Shown: positions 8,688 to 18,484 of the stretch, one piece after another
Position numbering within the stretch: the stretch's first letter is position 1
Layout: each line of letters begins with the position of its first letter
Source: an uncultured Methylococcaceae bacterium
GTDB taxonomy: Bacteria; Pseudomonadota; Gammaproteobacteria; Methylococcales; Methylomonadaceae
Length of the DNA: 53,862 nt
Assembly: GCA_903944165.1 (NCBI GenBank)
Contig: CAJAQT010000049.1
Coordinates: 1-53,862 of the forward strand
Direction of reading: 5' to 3'
Program-made: the position numbers and the translations under genes
Notes under the pieces: model-generated
What the model was told of the DNA's origin: nothing
Database searches by the model: none
Seen by the model: the letters and a program-made list of their open reading frames with translations, nothing else

Positions 8688-9161
8688 ATGGCTATTGAAA
8701 TCGAACATAAATTTTTACTTGCAAATAATGCTTGGCGCCTTCACATCGATCATTCTGTTAGTTATCGACAAGGTTATTTAAGCACAGCACCAACCAGTTC
8801 TATGCGCGTTAGAACCAGCGACACACAAGCATGGCTAAATATAAAAAGTGCCACAATAGGCACACAACGTCATGAATTTGAATATGAAATCCCTTTGTCC
8901 GATGCCAACACGTTGCTGCACGAATTATGCACTAAACCGTTAATAGAAAAAGTTCGCCATTGTGTGTATGCACATGGGAAGCTCTGGGAAATTGACGAGT
9001 TCTCTGGGGCAAATGCCGGCTTACTGGTTGCAGAAATTGAATTAAATTATCTGGATGAAATCTTTATCAAACCCGACTGGGTGGGCGAAGAAGTCACCTA
9101 TGACCCACGCTATTACAATAATAATCTTGCCACGTTGCCCTATTCAGAATGGGCGCGTTAA
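8688..9161 (+). CDS. CYTH-domain triphosphatase
   Basis: The product has 157 residues, a single CYTH domain. The N-terminal EIEHKF matches the ExExK metal-binding signature of the triphosphate tunnel metalloenzymes. Further acidic strands (EFEYEIPL, WEIDEF, VAEIEL) line the tunnel, with basic residues MRVRTS and 'LNIKS' for phosphate contact. Single-domain bacterial members mostly hydrolyse tripolyphosphate or other triphosphates; the exact substrate cannot be read from sequence. It stands alone between sodB (divergent) and a TPR gene. Confidence 0.88.
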   Translation: MAIEIEHKFLLANNAWRLHIDHSVSYRQGYLSTAPTSSMRVRTSDTQAWLNIKSATIGTQRHEFEYEIPLSDANTLLHELCTKPLIEKVRHCVYAHGKLWEIDEFSGANAGLLVAEIELNYLDEIFIKPDWVGEEVTYDPRYYNNNLATLPYSEWAR

Positions 9162-9200
9162 AGCGCGTGTAAAAACGCTTACTTAAACCGCGATAACGCT

Positions 9201-9863
9201 ATGAAAATATTTCTATTTTGGTGTTTTTTATGGTTGCCTGTTAGCACCCTAGCCGCACCCCTTGAGGACACAATTAATACCTTTGAAAGTGCCTGGGCGG
9301 CTATTTATTATCGCCAAGACAATACCGCAAAAGTACGTGATTATGATCAATTACTGCTCACTATAAAAAACAGTTATGCAGACTACCCTCACCAACCCGA
9401 GCTTATTTTTTTTGAGGCGCTAGTCACTGCCAGCCGTGCCGAATATATTGATCCACTTGCTGCATTAGACAGCATTGCTTATGTCCGCACGATTCTTAGC
9501 CAAATTATCACGATCAAGCCTACCACTATGGCGGGTTCTGCGTATGTAGTGTTGGCTACGTTATACCACCAAGCACCGGCTTGGCCGATTGCCTTTGGTG
9601 ATGATAAAAAAGCTGAAGAATTTTTTAAAACAGCACTGATCATTAATCCAAATAGTCTGGATGGCAACTATTATTATGGGCAATTTTTGGTCGCTAAAAA
9701 CGCGCTTAAAGAAGCTGAGTTTTATTTTAAGCAAGCACTTAATATCCCGCTTCGTCCCACACAATTATTAACAGATTCGCGCTTACGTCTTGCCGCACAA
9801 CAGGCACTCACGCAACTCATGCAACAGCAAGAAAAGTCTTGGTCGGCGCGTAAACAAGAATAA
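9201..9863 (+). CDS. Exported TPR protein
   Basis: The product has 220 residues. Residues 1-18 are a signal peptide with cleavage at TLA-AP. The rest is helical, with at least two tetratricopeptide-like units ('AEEFFKTALIINPNSLDGNYYYGQF' split over about 140-165, then 'EAEFYFKQALNI'). Predicted location is the periplasm, where it would mediate protein contacts. It follows the CYTH gene by 39 bases and a terminator hairpin follows. No specific role can be assigned. Confidence 0.75.
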   Translation: MKIFLFWCFLWLPVSTLAAPLEDTINTFESAWAAIYYRQDNTAKVRDYDQLLLTIKNSYADYPHQPELIFFEALVTASRAEYIDPLAALDSIAYVRTILSQIITIKPTTMAGSAYVVLATLYHQAPAWPIAFGDDKKAEEFFKTALIINPNSLDGNYYYGQFLVAKNALKEAEFYFKQALNIPLRPTQLLTDSRLRLAAQQALTQLMQQQEKSWSARKQE

Positions 9864-9889
9864 TAACCTGAACCTTCAGTAAGTATAAA

Positions 9890-9923
9890 AGCCCACTATT
9901 AACACTAAAGTGGCTATTTTTTT
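9890..9923 (+). terminator. Rho-independent terminator
   Basis: A stem of 7 bp with one bulged C (arms 9890-9897 and 9909-9915) is followed by a run of seven T. It ends the CYTH/TPR unit ahead of fdxA. Confidence 0.7.
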
Positions 9924-9983
9924 CATCATGCTTTCTGATAAGATAACCAACAATCACAACAATTTAATTTTTTAGGATAGATT

Positions 9984-10307
9984 ATGGCTTTTGTCGTTAC
10001 AGAAAATTGTATCAAATGTAAATTTACTGACTGCGTTGATGTCTGCCCAGTCGATTGCTTTCACGTAGGGCCCAATTTTCTTGTTATTGATCCAGATGAA
10101 TGTATCGATTGCACCTTATGTGAACCAGAATGTCCCGCCAATGCTATTTTTTCAGAAGACGAAGTGCCTGAAGGTCAAGAAATCTTTATTCAGTTAAATG
10201 CTGACCTAGCCAAACAATGGCCTGTCATTACTGAAGTACAAAAACCCTTACCTGAAGCCGAAGAATGGAATGGCAAAGAAGGTAAAATCGAATTTTTAGA
10301 AAGATAA
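9984..10307 (+). CDS. fdxA: 7Fe ferredoxin FdxA
   Basis: The product has 107 residues, the standard FdxA length. The first cluster region reads [17 protein letters not shown] and the second [12 protein letters not shown]. This pattern is typical for one [3Fe-4S] and one [4Fe-4S] cluster, with the C-terminal extension of the Azotobacter-type ferredoxin I. It is a cytoplasmic electron carrier; the partner is not evident. The start is preceded by 'ttaggatag'. In many gammaproteobacteria fdxA is monocistronic near tRNA-modification or mutS genes; here it is followed by miaB. Confidence 0.95.
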   Translation: MAFVVTENCIKCKFTDCVDVCPVDCFHVGPNFLVIDPDECIDCTLCEPECPANAIFSEDEVPEGQEIFIQLNADLAKQWPVITEVQKPLPEAEEWNGKEGKIEFLER

Positions 10308-10392
10308 CGGTTTACCCACACACTTATTTCCCTTAACAACCCACGTTTACTCTGTGAGTACACTAGAAACCAAGGATAGCCCCCCTGTCACT

Positions 10393-11772
10393 ATGACCCC
10401 AAAACTGTATATTCAAACCAATGGCTGTCAGATGAATGACTATGATTCTGACAAAATGCGTGATGTTTTGCATGCTTCACATGGCTTTGAATTAGTCGAT
10501 GATCCTAAGCAAGCTGATGTCTTATTACTAAACACCTGCTCAATTCGTGAAAAAGCTCAAGAAAAAGTGTTCTCTGCATTAGGCAAATGGCGCATTATTA
10601 AAACCAAACGTCCAAACGTTATCATTGGCGTTGGTGGTTGCGTTGCGAGTCAAGAAGGTGCTGATTTACAAAAGCGCGCGCCTTTTGTTGATATAGTGTT
10701 TGGTCCGCAAACTTTACATCGCTTACCACAGCTTTTAGATCAAGTGCGCCTGCAACAAAAACCAGTCGTAGATATTTCCTTTCCTGAAATAGAAAAATTT
10801 GATGCCCTTCCAGAGCCGCGTGCAGAAGGCGTAAAAGCCTTTGTGTCAGTGATGGAAGGCTGTAGTAAATATTGCTCATTTTGTGTCGTGCCGTATACAC
10901 GCGGCGAAGAAATCAGTCGTCCTGTTAACGATGTTATCGCAGAAATACGCGCTTTAGCGAAACAAGGCGTGCGCGAAGTTAATTTACTGGGACAAAATGT
11001 TAATGCCTACCGTGGTGCTTTGGCTGATGGCGATATTGCCGAATTTTCCTTATTACTGCATTGTGTTGCCGCCATTGAGGGCATTGATAGAATTCGTTTT
11101 ACTACCTCTCACCCTGTTGAATTCACAGACAGTTTAATTGAAGCCTTTGCTGAAATACCCAAATTAGTCAATCATTTACATCTTCCTGTACAAAGTGGCA
11201 GTAATCGTATTTTAAAAATGATGAAACGCGGTCATCAGCGTGAAGATTATATTGAAACTATCCGTAAATTACGTCTTGTGCGTCCAGATATATGCCTTTC
11301 CTCAGACTTTATTATTGGTTTTCCAGGCGAAACAGACGCTGAATTTGAAGAAACTATGGACTTTATCAACGACATTGGTTTTGATTTATCCTTTAGCTTT
11401 ATTTACAGCCCCCGACCTGGCACACCCGCTGCCGATTTAGTTGATGATATTGCGCCTGAGATTAAAAAGCAGCGTTTAGAACGTTTTCAACAACGCATCA
11501 ACGAAATGACTGCGGCAATCTCCCACAGCATGATTGATACCGTACAAACTGTTTTAGTTGAAGGCCAAGCGAAAAAAAATCCCCTGCAAATGCAAGGGCG
11601 TACGGAAAATAATCGGGTGGTTAATTTTATTGGTCATCCACGCTTAGCAGGACATTTTGTCGATGTTTACATCGCCGAAGCCTTGCCCAATTCATTACGC
11701 GGTCGCTTAATAAGCACCGCAGATTCGCTCATAAATACTGACTCCACAGCACCCACTCAGCAATACGCATGA
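10393..11772 (+). CDS. miaB: tRNA-2-methylthio-N6-dimethylallyladenosine synthase MiaB
   Basis: This radical-SAM enzyme methylthiolates i6A37 of tRNAs. From ATG 10393 it has 459 residues and begins [20 protein letters not shown], which aligns with the normal MiaB N-terminus. An in-frame GTG at 10354 is less likely, as it lacks a ribosome binding site. The N-terminal methylthiotransferase domain contributes three cysteines (NGC, NTC, GGC), the radical-SAM centre is CSKYCSFC, and a C-terminal TRAM domain ends near LRGRL. It is the first gene of a miaB-ybeZ-ybeY-corC operon and overlaps ybeZ by 4 bases (ATGA). Confidence 0.96.
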   Translation: MTPKLYIQTNGCQMNDYDSDKMRDVLHASHGFELVDDPKQADVLLLNTCSIREKAQEKVFSALGKWRIIKTKRPNVIIGVGGCVASQEGADLQKRAPFVDIVFGPQTLHRLPQLLDQVRLQQKPVVDISFPEIEKFDALPEPRAEGVKAFVSVMEGCSKYCSFCVVPYTRGEEISRPVNDVIAEIRALAKQGVREVNLLGQNVNAYRGALADGDIAEFSLLLHCVAAIEGIDRIRFTTSHPVEFTDSLIEAFAEIPKLVNHLHLPVQSGSNRILKMMKRGHQREDYIETIRKLRLVRPDICLSSDFIIGFPGETDAEFEETMDFINDIGFDLSFSFIYSPRPGTPAADLVDDIAPEIKKQRLERFQQRINEMTAAISHSMIDTVQTVLVEGQAKKNPLQMQGRTENNRVVNFIGHPRLAGHFVDVYIAEALPNSLRGRLISTADSLINTDSTAPTQQYA

Positions 11773-12740
11773 TTACCAACGACCTAACGTTATTGCCCAA
11801 TGATAGCCAACGGTTAGCTAATTTTTGTGGTCAACTTGATAGCCATCTTCGTCAAATTGAACGCCGCTTACAGGTGGATATTGCTAATCGCGGTAATCTT
11901 TTTAAAATCACTGGTCAGGAAGCCGCTGTCAACGCCGCGAGTGCAGTGCTAAATACCCTCTTTGCAAGCACTGAAAAAGAACAATTAACGGCAGAATTAA
12001 TTCATTTAGCCATGCAAGAAGCCTCGATAGAATTGTCATTAACGGCTACTGAATTAGCCCCCGAACCCACGCCGCTCAGCATTAAAACTAAATGCGGCAT
12101 GATTAAAGGGCGAGGGATAAATCAACAACTCTACCTAAACAAAATTGTGAGTCATGATATTAATTTTGGTGTGGGACCAGCAGGTACGGGTAAAACTTTT
12201 TTAGCCGTGGCGTGTGCCATTGATGCCTTACAAAATGAAAAAGTTAGAAAAATTATTTTAGTTCGTCCCGCTGTCGAAGCAGGTGAAAAATTAGGCTTTT
12301 TGCCTGGCGATATGGCGCAAAAGGTCGATCCTTATCTGCGCCCACTTTACGATGCTCTTTACGACATGCTGGGCAACGAACGCGTTGAAAAAATGATTGA
12401 ACGCGGCATTATTGAGGTCGCGCCGTTGGCGTTTATGCGTGGCCGCACCTTAAACGATGCTTTTATTATTTTAGATGAAGCACAAAATACTACGGTTGAA
12501 CAAATTAAAATGTTTTTAACGCGCGTGGGCTTTGGCTCAATTGCCGTTGTCACGGGCGATCTTACTCAAATCGATTTGCCTTCTGAAAAAACCTCAGGTT
12601 TACGCCATGCCTTGGACGTGCTTAAAGACATCAACGGCATTAGCTTTACCTTTTTTAAGGCTCATGATGTGGTCCGCCATCCTTTAGTGCAACGCATTGT
12701 CAGCGCTTATGAACATTACGAACAACAACTAAAAAAATAA
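11769..12740 (+). CDS. ybeZ: PhoH-family ATPase YbeZ
   Basis: The product has 323 residues. Its N-terminal KH-like region is followed by the PhoH NTPase with Walker A GPAGTGKT and Walker [10 protein letters not shown]. The family is thought to act with YbeY in RNA metabolism. The start overlaps the miaB stop by 4 bases, and the stop overlaps the ybeY start, so translation is coupled. Confidence 0.94.
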   Translation: MITNDLTLLPNDSQRLANFCGQLDSHLRQIERRLQVDIANRGNLFKITGQEAAVNAASAVLNTLFASTEKEQLTAELIHLAMQEASIELSLTATELAPEPTPLSIKTKCGMIKGRGINQQLYLNKIVSHDINFGVGPAGTGKTFLAVACAIDALQNEKVRKIILVRPAVEAGEKLGFLPGDMAQKVDPYLRPLYDALYDMLGNERVEKMIERGIIEVAPLAFMRGRTLNDAFIILDEAQNTTVEQIKMFLTRVGFGSIAVVTGDLTQIDLPSEKTSGLRHALDVLKDINGISFTFFKAHDVVRHPLVQRIVSAYEHYEQQLKK

Positions 12741-13210
12741 TGAGCTTACTAGAAATCCAAACGCTATTCAGCTCAACACATCAGCCTAGTGATGCGCAAT
12801 TACAACAATGGGTTGACGCAGTATTAATCGACAGTCACCCCGATGGCGAGGTGCTTATTCGTATTGTTGATGAACAAGAAAGCAGCACACTTAACGAACA
12901 CTATCGGCATAAAAAAGGGCCCACAAATATTCTTAGTTTTCCTTTTGACGCCCCCCCTATTCCAGGTTTTCATTCTGATATGTTAGGTGATTTAGTGATC
13001 TGCGCCCCCGTATTAGCCCAAGAAGCGTGTGCGCAAAATAAACGTATTACTGCCCATTGGGCACATATTGTTATTCATGGTGTTTTGCATTTACTTGGCT
13101 ATGATCACCTTGAAGAAGACGATGCCACGCTTATGGAACAAAAAGAAATTACCCTTTTAGCAACCTTAAATTTCGGGAACCCTTACCAAGATGAACACAC
13201 CAATAAGTGA
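12740..13210 (+). CDS. ybeY: Endoribonuclease/rRNA maturation factor YbeY
   Basis: The product has 156 residues. The zinc site motif H-G-V-L-H-L-L-G-Y-D-H (HGxLHLxGYDH) is intact, and the conserved 'GPTNILSFPFD' strand is present. YbeY is needed for 16S rRNA 3' maturation and 70S quality control in enterobacteria. It is sandwiched between ybeZ and corC with overlapping ends (20 bases with corC), the classical gammaproteobacterial order. Confidence 0.95.
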   Translation: MSLLEIQTLFSSTHQPSDAQLQQWVDAVLIDSHPDGEVLIRIVDEQESSTLNEHYRHKKGPTNILSFPFDAPPIPGFHSDMLGDLVICAPVLAQEACAQNKRITAHWAHIVIHGVLHLLGYDHLEEDDATLMEQKEITLLATLNFGNPYQDEHTNK

Positions 13211-14042
13211 AGATCAACCTCCAAGTAGACACTCCCCTCAGAAAAGTTGGGTAGAAAAAATAAGCCACTTACTGACCGGGGAGCCTCAAGATATTGAAGA
13301 CTTATTAGAAATACTTAGAGAAGCACGTGAAAATCATTTACTTGATACCGACGCGTTACTCATGATTGAAGGTGTGCTGCAAGTTACCCAAATGCGGGTG
13401 CGAGACATCATGATTCCTCGCGTACAAATGGTTGTTTTACCAAAAGATGCGCCAATAGAATCGATATTCCCCTTGGTTATTGAATTTTGTCATTCTCGCT
13501 ACCCAGTAATTGAAGAAGACCGAAGCAACATTGTGGGTATATTACTTGCCAAAGATTTACTCTCGCATGTCTTACAGAATAAAGCCCTAACAGTTGAACA
13601 AATCATGCGCCCTGCCTGTTTTGTTCCTGAAAGTAAACGGCTCAATGTGTTGTTAAAAGAGCTTCGTACCAAAGGCAATCACATGGCGATTGTTGTTGAT
13701 GAATACGGACAAACCGCAGGCTTAGTCACTATCGAAGATTTACTTGAACAAATTGTGGGCGAAATAGAAGACGAGCATGACGAATATGAAGATGAAAATT
13801 ACGTCATTGAAAAAAATGCGCATGAATTCATGGTTAAAGCATTAATGCCCATTGAAGAATTTGACATCTATTTTTCCACACAATTTACTTCAGATGAATT
13901 TGATACTATCGGAGGCTTTATCGTTAGTCACCTAGAACACATGCCTAAAAAAGGTGAAAGCTTTGAAATTAATACTTTACGTTTTCAAATCATTCAAGCT
14001 GATAGTCGCCGCCTCCACTTAATTAAACTGAAAATACTCTAA
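13191..14042 (+). CDS. corC: CorC/YbeX-type transporter-associated CBS protein
   Basis: The product has 283 residues. Two CBS domains lie at about 70-190 (MIPRVQMVVL..., MRPACFVPE..., VVDEYGQTAGLVTIEDLLEQIVGEI), followed by a CorC_HlyC domain at about 205-283. It has no N-terminal DUF21 membrane domain, so this is the short soluble form linked to Mg/Co efflux and ribosome-related functions. It overlaps ybeY by 20 bases. In many relatives lnt (apolipoprotein N-acyltransferase) follows; here galE follows after 2 bases. Confidence 0.93.
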   Translation: MNTPISEDQPPSRHSPQKSWVEKISHLLTGEPQDIEDLLEILREARENHLLDTDALLMIEGVLQVTQMRVRDIMIPRVQMVVLPKDAPIESIFPLVIEFCHSRYPVIEEDRSNIVGILLAKDLLSHVLQNKALTVEQIMRPACFVPESKRLNVLLKELRTKGNHMAIVVDEYGQTAGLVTIEDLLEQIVGEIEDEHDEYEDENYVIEKNAHEFMVKALMPIEEFDIYFSTQFTSDEFDTIGGFIVSHLEHMPKKGESFEINTLRFQIIQADSRRLHLIKLKIL

Positions 14043-14044
14043 CT

Positions 14045-15106
14045 ATGACTCAACACCCTCTTACAATTTTGGTTACAGGAGGTGCAGGTTACATTGGCAG
14101 TCATGCTTGCGTTGAACTTTTGCAAGCCGGTTATCAAGTTGTTGTCATTGACAACCTCTGCAACAGCAAACCAGAAGCACTCACACGAATAGAATACATC
14201 ACGGGTAAAACGCTTCGTTTTTACCACCAGGACCTGCGCGACAAAACTGCTTTAGCCGCTATATTCGCCACAGAAACCATTGATGCAGTGATGCATTTTG
14301 CAGGGTTAAAAGCGGTCGGGGAATCTTGCCAAAAGCCACAGCTGTATTACGATAATAATGTCTATGGCAGCTTATCGTTATTTGAAGCAATGGCAGCGGC
14401 TAAGGTTAAAAATCTTATTTTTAGTTCTTCAGCCACGGTCTATCAAGAAACCGATCAGCGGCAATATAGCGAAAACCATCCCTTAGGTGCGATTAATCCG
14501 TATGGTCGCACTAAAGCCATGATTGAAGAAATCTTGCGTGACTTAGCTAATGCAGATACCGAAATTAATGCAGAAAATCCTTGGAAAATCATCCTGCTTC
14601 GTTACTTCAATCCAATTGGTGCCCATGAAAGCGGCATGATTGGCGAAGATCCCGATGGCATTCCCAACAATCTATTACCGTATATTTCCCAAGTTGCCAT
14701 TGGTAAATTAGCGCAATTATCAGTTTTTGGTAATGACTACCCAACCCCAGACGGCACGGGTATTAGAGATTATATTCACGTAGTTGATTTGGTAAAAGGG
14801 CACCTTAAAGCACTGGCGGCCTTAACCACGGAGCACTTTAACAACGGTGGCTGCAAAGCTTATAATTTAGGTGGCGGACACGGTTACAGTGTCATGGAAA
14901 TAATTCATGCCTTTGAAAGAGTCCTTGGCAGACCCATTCAGTACAGCATCGCACCACGTCGTGCGGGTGATTTAGCAGAATATTTTGCCAATCCCAAGCT
15001 CGCGCTTAACGAACTTAACTGGCAAGTAGAAAAAACACTTCATGATATGGTTGCAGACACGTGGAACTGGCAAACTAAAAATCCTTATGGCTATAACAGT
15101 CCATAA
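14045..15106 (+). CDS. galE: UDP-glucose 4-epimerase
   Basis: The product has 353 residues. The NAD-binding GGAGYIGSH lies at the N-terminus. The catalytic Ser-Ser-Ala/Tyr-x3-Lys set is seen in FSSSATVYQ and NPYGRTKAMIE, and the substrate region includes LRYFNPIGAHESG. It interconverts UDP-glucose and UDP-galactose for surface polysaccharide. It starts 2 bases after corC, so it is probably read from the miaB operon, which is an uncommon arrangement. Confidence 0.95.
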   Translation: MTQHPLTILVTGGAGYIGSHACVELLQAGYQVVVIDNLCNSKPEALTRIEYITGKTLRFYHQDLRDKTALAAIFATETIDAVMHFAGLKAVGESCQKPQLYYDNNVYGSLSLFEAMAAAKVKNLIFSSSATVYQETDQRQYSENHPLGAINPYGRTKAMIEEILRDLANADTEINAENPWKIILLRYFNPIGAHESGMIGEDPDGIPNNLLPYISQVAIGKLAQLSVFGNDYPTPDGTGIRDYIHVVDLVKGHLKALAALTTEHFNNGGCKAYNLGGGHGYSVMEIIHAFERVLGRPIQYSIAPRRAGDLAEYFANPKLALNELNWQVEKTLHDMVADTWNWQTKNPYGYNSP

Positions 15107-15291
15107 TCAATAATAAACCACGCCTTCAGTAATTCTTAGTATGACAATGACAGTTAAGTAACTGTAAAAAGGAGTAAAAAGGCTTTAGCCTGTTTTTAAG
15201 CAATGACTAAAGCCATTGGACTCCGTATTTTCCAATTTGAATAGTATTATAATACCGCACCATTTTTTACTACTCATCACAAGGAATTAAC

Positions 15292-16329
15292 ATGATTGAA
15301 GCAGGTATAGTTGGCGGCACGGGTTATACAGGTGTTGAACTACTCCGCATTTTAAGCCATCACCCTAACGTTAACATTCGTGTTGTAACTTCACGCACTG
15401 ATGCGGGCACACCTGTTGCAGATGTTTACCCAAACTTACGTCACCATCTTAATCTTAGCTTTAGCTCACCTGAGCTACATTTATTAGCAGAATGTGATCT
15501 TGTGTTTTTTGCAACACCCAATGGCATCGCCATGCAAATGGTTGATGCGTTATTAAATAAAGGCGTTAAGGTCATCGATTTATCAGCAGACTTTCGTTTG
15601 CGCGACGTTGCCGAGTGGGAACGCTGGTATGGCATGAGCCATGCCTGCCCAGCACGACTAAAAGATGCCGTATATGGCTTACCAGAAATTCACCGTGCAC
15701 GCATTCAACAGGCACACTTGGTAGCCTGTGCAGGCTGTTATCCAACGGCTGTACAACTGGGTTTTTTACCGCTCTTAGAACAACAACTGTGCACAGAAAA
15801 CAGCGTCATTGCCGATGTAAAATCTGGGGTGAGTGGCGCTGGACGTAAAGCAGAACTCAGCACATTAATGAGTGAAACGGGCGAAAGCTTTAAAGCCTAC
15901 GCAGCCAGCGGTCATCGCCATTTACCTGAAATTACCCAAGGCTTAACGGATGCCGCTGGACAACCAATACAGTTAACGTTTGTGCCCCATTTGGTACCAA
16001 TGATTCGCGGCATTCATGCCACCTTGTACGCAAAAATCAGCTTAAATATATCATTAGAAGAAATTCATGCGCGTTATCAAGAGCGTTATCAGAATGAACC
16101 CTTTGTTGACGTATTACCGGTAAATTCACATCCTGATACCCGTAATGTGCGCGGCAGTAATTATTGTCAGATTGCTCTTCATCAGCCGCAAGGTTCAACG
16201 ACATTAGTTATATTATCGGTGCTTGATAATCTAGTAAAAGGCGCCTCAGGGCAAGCGGTTCAGATAATGAACTTAATGTACGACTTACCCGAAACCACCG
16301 GTTTAACTAATCCAGCACTGTATCCCTAA
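15292..16329 (+). CDS. argC: N-acetyl-gamma-glutamyl-phosphate reductase
   Basis: The product has 345 residues. The NADP-binding [15 protein letters not shown] is N-terminal, and the catalytic cysteine lies in [13 protein letters not shown]. The His-containing '[10 protein letters not shown]' is also present. It catalyses the third step of arginine biosynthesis. A good 'caaggaatta' ribosome binding site precedes ATG 15292. The 185-base gap from galE contains a short stem (15181-15188 with 15207-15214) without a T-tract. Confidence 0.96.
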   Translation: MIEAGIVGGTGYTGVELLRILSHHPNVNIRVVTSRTDAGTPVADVYPNLRHHLNLSFSSPELHLLAECDLVFFATPNGIAMQMVDALLNKGVKVIDLSADFRLRDVAEWERWYGMSHACPARLKDAVYGLPEIHRARIQQAHLVACAGCYPTAVQLGFLPLLEQQLCTENSVIADVKSGVSGAGRKAELSTLMSETGESFKAYAASGHRHLPEITQGLTDAAGQPIQLTFVPHLVPMIRGIHATLYAKISLNISLEEIHARYQERYQNEPFVDVLPVNSHPDTRNVRGSNYCQIALHQPQGSTTLVILSVLDNLVKGASGQAVQIMNLMYDLPETTGLTNPALYP

Positions 16330-16400
16330 CGACGTTACCCATAATAATTACTGAGCAACGTACTCATGCTCATCAGTCACAGCTTAAAAAGGACGCCACA

Positions 16401-17240
16401 ATGTCTGTTATCGATCGTTATGCGGTTTTTGGTCACCCAATTCAACACAGCAAATCGCCAAGAATTCATCGTTTATTTGCTGAGCAAACGGGACAAATAC
16501 TTAGCTACACGGCCCAAGAGGTTTTGCCTGAACATTTTCACCACGCCGTCAGCACTTTTTTTGCGAACGGCGGTAAAGGCATTAACTGCACCGTTCCCTT
16601 AAAAGAATTAGCATGGCAATATGCATGTCAAAGCACGCCTAGAGCCGCATTAAGTAAAGCAGTTAACACCTTGATTTTACAAGACGATGCTACTTTATTA
16701 GGTGACAACACCGATGGCTGCGGCTTACTCACCGACTTAACGGTTAATCATCAGATTACGCTAGCAGGACAACAGGTGTTAATCATTGGTGCAGGCGGCG
16801 CCAGTCGAGGCATTATTGCGCACTTAATCGCGGCAGATGTTGCCAGTATTATCATCGTCAATCGCACCCTTGAAAAAGCCATACAATTAGCGCATGAATT
16901 TAATCATAGTATCCCTGTTACAGGACTAGGTTTTGCAGACTTATCAGGCTATCAATTTGATCTTATTATCAATGCAACTTCTGCGAGCTTAACAAATCAA
17001 TTACCGCCCTTAAGTAATTATTTACTGGCTCCACAAGGTATTTGTTACGATTTAGCCTACAGCAATGAAGACACCGCCTTTGTTCGCTGGGGGCAACAGC
17101 AATTAGCCCAAAAAAGTCTGGACGGCTTAGGTATGTTGGTGGAGCAAGCAGCAGAAGCGTTTTTTCTGTGGCGTAAGGTGCGCCCAGATACGCAAACCGT
17201 TATCGCCTTATTAAATGCCGAACGCACCCACACACCATGA
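16401..17240 (+). CDS. aroE: Shikimate dehydrogenase (NADP+)
   Basis: The product has 279 residues. Substrate-binding HSKSPRIHRLF and the catalytic Lys in GINCTVPLKE are present, as are the Asp in DNTDG and the NADP loop GAGGASRGI. The NADP-preferring NRT follows the beta-2 strand. The usual 'NVTxPxK' reads 'NCTVPLK', a mild change. An 'aaaaaggac' ribosome binding site precedes the ATG. It overlaps the downstream thioredoxin gene by 4 bases. Confidence 0.95.
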   Translation: MSVIDRYAVFGHPIQHSKSPRIHRLFAEQTGQILSYTAQEVLPEHFHHAVSTFFANGGKGINCTVPLKELAWQYACQSTPRAALSKAVNTLILQDDATLLGDNTDGCGLLTDLTVNHQITLAGQQVLIIGAGGASRGIIAHLIAADVASIIIVNRTLEKAIQLAHEFNHSIPVTGLGFADLSGYQFDLIINATSASLTNQLPPLSNYLLAPQGICYDLAYSNEDTAFVRWGQQQLAQKSLDGLGMLVEQAAEAFFLWRKVRPDTQTVIALLNAERTHTP

Positions 17241-17752
17241 AAACGCCCACGCTTAGCAACATAACAAAAACGGCACTGCTGCTAACATTAGGAGGCCTTG
17301 TTATTATTGCCCTTGTCACGCAATTGCGTTCACCACAAGCGCCCCTTGACGCAAGCTTTACAACCATACAAGGCAAGCTATTACAGCTAAGTGCATTACG
17401 CGGTAAGCCTGTACTGATCACCTTTTGGGCAACTGACTGCCCTAGCTGTATTAAAGAAATTCCCGACCTTATTCAATTGTATCAACGCTATCACCCACAA
17501 GGTTTTGAAAGCATTGCGGTCAGCATGTATTACGACATTCCTAGTCACGTCGTTGAAATGAGCCAGCATAAACAACTTCCCTACCCTATTGCCTTAGACC
17601 TTACGGGAACTTTGGCACGCATCTTTGGCAATGTGCAGGTTACGCCCACCAGCTTTTTATTAAGCCCAACGGGACACATAGTGCAACGCTACACGGGTGT
17701 AATAAATATGACCGACGTCGCCACTCAACTTGATATTTACCTTAAAGGCTAA
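17237..17752 (+). CDS. TlpA-family membrane-anchored thioredoxin
   Basis: The product has 171 residues. An N-terminal membrane anchor at about 12-30 is followed by a periplasmic thioredoxin fold with redox motif WATDCPSCIKEIP and the cis-Pro segment 'VTPTSFLLSPTG'. It probably reduces periplasmic disulfides. It overlaps aroE (ATGA) and is followed 4 bases later by hemJ. A link to haem or cytochrome maturation is plausible from that neighbour but unproven. Confidence 0.9.
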   Translation: MKTPTLSNITKTALLLTLGGLVIIALVTQLRSPQAPLDASFTTIQGKLLQLSALRGKPVLITFWATDCPSCIKEIPDLIQLYQRYHPQGFESIAVSMYYDIPSHVVEMSQHKQLPYPIALDLTGTLARIFGNVQVTPTSFLLSPTGHIVQRYTGVINMTDVATQLDIYLKG

Positions 17753-17756
17753 AGCT

Positions 17757-18182
17757 ATGCTCTGGTTAAAAGCATTTCATCTTATTTTCATGGTTACTTG
17801 GTTTGCAGGATTATTTTATTTACCGCGTTTATTTGTTTACCACGCCATGAGTACCGATGAGATTAGTAACGACCGTTTTAAGGTAATGGAACGTAAACTA
17901 TTTTTTGGCATTATGACACCAGGCATGATAGCCACCTTAATCTTTGGTATCTGGATGTTAAGCACGGGCGGCTGGGCAATGTATGGACACAGTGGCTGGC
18001 TACATGCCAAATTACTGTTATTGCTAGGTTTAGTTATTTATCACTATTACTGCGGGGTATGGTTGCAGTTGTTTAAACATGATTGCAATATGCACTCTCA
18101 TATTTACTATCGCTGGATGAACGAAGTGCCTGTGCTATGTTTACTTGGCATTATTATTTTAGCGGTAGTGAAACCTTTTTAA
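17757..18182 (+). CDS. hemJ: Protoporphyrinogen IX oxidase HemJ
   Basis: From ATG 17757, with AAAGG 8 bases upstream, the product is 141 residues, the normal HemJ length. Four membrane segments are visible. The N-terminal 'LKAFHLIFMVTWFAGLFYL' with its conserved His, and the 'PRLFVYH' that follows, are family signatures. It oxidises protoporphyrinogen IX in the penultimate step of haem synthesis. Its 3' end overlaps the convergent GIY-YIG gene by 29 bases. Confidence 0.92.
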   Translation: MLWLKAFHLIFMVTWFAGLFYLPRLFVYHAMSTDEISNDRFKVMERKLFFGIMTPGMIATLIFGIWMLSTGGWAMYGHSGWLHAKLLLLLGLVIYHYYCGVWLQLFKHDCNMHSHIYYRWMNEVPVLCLLGIIILAVVKPF

Positions 18183-18459
18183 ACGCGTGGCAACACACGC
18201 AATCATCTAACATATTAGTTGATGACACTAACGCCAATTTTTGCTGGCGAGTGAGTTTTTTAATTGCTGCTTCGCGCTGACTAGCAGACTGCCTAGTGTG
18301 TCCCGCTTCAATAAACAGCAATTGTTTAGGGCTGCGTCCACGAAAATATTTGGCACCTTTTTGTGCTGCATGTTGATGAAAGCGTCTGGACACATCTGTT
18401 GAAATCCCTGTATAAAGCGTGTTATCCGTACATAAAATTATATAAACAGACCAGTTCAT
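18154..18459 (-). CDS. GIY-YIG domain protein (UPF0213 type)
   Basis: The product has 101 residues. The GIY-YIG core reads VYIILCTDNTLYTGIS, followed by the conserved Arg in DVSRRFHQH and 'GAKYFRGRSP'. Small single-domain proteins of this type are widespread. Their nuclease activity is assumed from the fold and their cellular role is poorly defined. It overlaps hemJ at the 3' end. Confidence 0.9.
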   Translation of the reverse strand: MNWSVYIILCTDNTLYTGISTDVSRRFHQHAAQKGAKYFRGRSPKQLLFIEAGHTRQSASQREAAIKKLTRQQKLALVSSTNMLDDCVCCHAFKKVSLPLK

Positions 18460-18484
18460 TGTTCTTATTGACTAAAATTGACTT

